This document shows positions 4,707 through 6,398 of a DNA stretch of 6,398 bases, one piece after another; positions within the stretch are counted from its first letter, which is position 1, and every line of letters starts with the position of its first letter. Under the pieces are notes generated by a model. The model had not been told where the DNA came from. It saw nothing but the letters and a program-made list of their open reading frames with translations, and did no database searches. Made by a program: the position numbers and the translations under genes. Source of the stretch: CAYLSO01 sp964386525 (lineage in GTDB: Bacteria; Eisenbacteria; RBG-16-71-46; DASYSL01); assembly GCA_964386525.1 (NCBI GenBank), contig CAYLSO010000069.1, positions 1 to 6,398 on the forward strand, read 5' to 3'.

Positions 4707-6398
4707 CCCGCGCGAGCCGCGGCGGTTGCGGTTCCGCCGCGCGGCGATCGTCATGGTGGGGGGCATCGTCATCCTCCTTCTCGGCGTGGCGCGGCTGCAG
4801 CTGCTCGAGTACCGAAGCTACCGCGACCTGGCGGAGAAGAACTGGCTGCGCCTGGAGATCCTGCGCGCACCGCGCGGGCGCATCTTCGACGCCCACGGTG
4901 TGCTGCTGGCCGACAACGCCCCGGCCTTCACCGTGATCTTCCGCCCGCAGCCTTTCGGATCGCGCCAGCCGGACACGCTCTCGACGCCGGCCAGCGCCCT
5001 GCTCGGCGCCCTGCTCGGCCTGCCCGACTCGCTGGTGTGCCAGGGGGTGGCGACGGCCAACCGCAGCGGCCTGCCGTTCGAGTTCCGCCGCGACGCCCCC
5101 CTCGACGTGGTCGCCAAGGTGGAGGAGCGCCTGGTCGAGCTGCCGGGGGTGGAGGTGCGCATCGAGCCGCGGCGCGCCTACCCCGAGAGCACGCGCGCCG
5201 CCCACCTGCTCGGCTACGCCGGCGAGATCTCGCAGGCCGAGCTGGACTCGCTCGGCGAGCGCGGCTACCGGTCGGGGGATCTGATCGGGCGTGCCGGTCT
5301 CGAGCGCTCCTACGAGAAGGAGCTGCGCGGGGTCGACGGGGGCAAGATCCTGGTGGTGAACGCCAGCGGCCGGCGGGTGAGCCTCTACCCGGAAGAGAAG
5401 CCCGTCGAGTCGCAGCCCGGCCGTGACCTGGTGCTCACCGTCGACGTCCGCGTGCAGCGGGCGCTCGAGCAGGCCATGGCGAACGTGGCGGAGGGCGCCG
5501 CGGTGGCCATCGACCCGCGCACCGGCGGCGTGCTGGCGCTGGTGAGCCGCCCGAGCTTCGACCCCAACGAGTTCGCGCACGGTCTGTCGCGCGCCCGCTG
5601 GCAGGAGCTGACCACGGATCCGTCGCACCCGCTCCTCGACCGGGCCATCCAGGCGGCCTACCCGCCCGGCTCCACCTTCAAGATCGTCACCTCTCTGGCC
5701 GGGCTGTCCGACGGCGTGCTCGACGAGAACACCCACTTCCAGGGATGCGGCGGCGGCTACTGGTACGGCGGGCGCTTCTTCCGCTGCTGGCAGCATTCCG
5801 GGCACGGGTCGCTGGCGCTGGTGGACGCACTGGCCCACTCGTGCGACGTCTATTACTACCAGGTGGGCCTCAAGCTGGGCGTCAAGCGGCTCACCGACAT
5901 GGCCAAGCGCCTGCAGCTCGGGGAGCGCTCGGGAGTGGACCTGCCGCAGGAGCGGCGCGGGCTCGTGCCGACGCCGGAGTGGTACGCGGCGCGCCGCCGG
6001 CGGGCCGGGGGGGGCGTGGTGCTCAACCTGGCGATCGGCCAGGGTGAGCTCTTGACCACGCCCCTGCAGCTGGCGGCGCTGGCGGCCCTCGTGGCCAGCC
6101 GCGGGCGCGTGGCGCGACCGCACCTGGTGCGCGCCGTGCGCGACCCGGTGACCGGCGTGGAGCGGGCAGTGCGGCCGGCCGGCGGGCGCCAGGTGGAGGT
6201 GGCGGGCCAGGATTGGGAGTGGGTGGTTCAGGCCATGGAGAAGGTGGTGGCGGCCGGCACGGGCGGCATGGCGCGCGTGGCGGGCGTGCGCGTGGCGGGC
6301 AAGACGGGCACTGCCGAGTTCTGCGATGACCTGGCGATCAAGCTCGGTTTTTGCGCCACGGGCAAGAGTTACCCGATTCACGCCTGGTTCGTGTCGTT
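4687..6398 (+). CDS. mrdA: Penicillin-binding protein 2, class B DD-transpeptidase (3' end outside window)
   Basis: Periplasmic DD-transpeptidase that cross-links peptidoglycan during cell elongation, partnered with RodA and MreC. At least 570 residues are present. Counting from GTG 4687: basic cytoplasmic start, membrane helix (about 19-37), N-terminal pedestal domain with RGRIFD (63-68) and GRAGLE (201-206), and the transpeptidase domain from about 265. Active-site motifs are STFK (nucleophile Ser329, Lys332), SCD (385-387, the SxN position) and KTGTAE (539-544). Asp at the third SxN position is common in the PBP2 branch. C354, C367, H373 and C386 look like a metal site. C546 and C556 form another close pair. 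The start is uncertain: GTG 4687 overlaps mreD by 20 nt and keeps a basic tail before the helix; TTG 4726 is possible; ATG 4753 would shorten the helix. None has a good ribosome site. About 30-80 residues are probably missing at the right edge. Confidence 0.95.
   Translation, partial: MSPRRSDPREPRRLRFRRAAIVMVGGIVILLLGVARLQLLEYRSYRDLAEKNWLRLEILRAPRGRIFDAHGVLLADNAPAFTVIFRPQPFGSRQPDTLSTPASALLGALLGLPDSLVCQGVATANRSGLPFEFRRDAPLDVVAKVEERLVELPGVEVRIEPRRAYPESTRAAHLLGYAGEISQAELDSLGERGYRSGDLIGRAGLERSYEKELRGVDGGKILVVNASGRRVSLYPEEKPVESQPGRDLVLTVDVRVQRALEQAMANVAEGAAVAIDPRTGGVLALVSRPSFDPNEFAHGLSRARWQELTTDPSHPLLDRAIQAAYPPGSTFKIVTSLAGLSDGVLDENTHFQGCGGGYWYGGRFFRCWQHSGHGSLALVDALAHSCDVYYYQVGLKLGVKRLTDMAKRLQLGERSGVDLPQERRGLVPTPEWYAARRRRAGGGVVLNLAIGQGELLTTPLQLAALAALVASRGRVARPHLVRAVRDPVTGVERAVRPAGGRQVEVAGQDWEWVVQAMEKVVAAGTGGMARVAGVRVAGKTGTAEFCDDLAIKLGFCATGKSYPIHAWFVS

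Noticed and set aside
3764..4936. Plus-strand open frame across the mreC-mreD-mrdA junctions (390 codons)
   Set aside because: It is out of frame with all three recognised genes, and its product is Arg/Gly/Ser-rich without domains.
5839..5847. SCD in place of the SxN motif, as a possible loss of transpeptidase activity
   Set aside because: Asp at this position is usual in many PBP2 proteins, and the other active-site motifs are intact.
6273..6300. Direct repeat GCGCGTGGCGGGC, two copies at 15-bp spacing
   Set aside because: It encodes RVAGV-RVAGK just before KTG, a normal PBP2 segment, so it is explained by coding.
4471..6381. Long minus-strand open frame opposite mreD and PBP2 (636 codons)
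   Set aside because: Antisense shadow of mrdA with a biased His/Arg/Ala product and no start signal or motif.

Overview
The window is very GC-rich DNA, apparently from a Gram-negative bacterium. It has two divergent transcription units that meet in a 352-bp non-coding region. The rightward unit is the start of a rod-shape (elongasome) operon: mreB, mreC, mreD, then a PBP2-type transpeptidase (mrdA) cut by the window end. The leftward unit is one long gene for an exported, beta-barrel-like outer-membrane protein, cut by the window start. Outer-membrane protein plus mreBCD-mrdA points to a rod-shaped diderm. The Ala-Asp-Ser-Leu-rich linker after the signal peptide and the high GC recall the FCB group (for example Gemmatimonadota or Candidatus Eisenbacteria). 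That placement is only a guess by eye.

Layout. 1-1841 (minus): barrel protein of at least 613 codons, with no ATG/GTG/TTG start that would include its clear signal peptide. A CTG codon preceded by GGAGG fits instead. 1842-2193: intergenic region with two facing-away promoter candidates that share a near-identical -10 block and sit around a 9-bp inverted repeat. 2194-3243 mreB; 3253-4170 mreC; 4167-4706 mreD (ATGA overlap with mreC); 4687 (or 4726)-6398 mrdA, partial.

How the genes work together: MreB polymerises on the inner membrane, and MreC and MreD link it to the periplasmic cross-linking enzyme PBP2. A RodA glycosyltransferase gene would be expected just beyond the right edge. The barrel protein has no assignable function. 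Its divergent position and look-alike promoter suggest, but do not prove, shared control with the rod operon.

Most notable points: the CTG start of the barrel gene, the duplicated divergent promoter module, and a Cys-Cys-His-Cys arrangement in PBP2 that appears to be an all-soft-ligand version of the zinc site known beside the active site of Acinetobacter PBP2. No mobile element, CRISPR array, tRNA, rRNA or clear terminator was seen.
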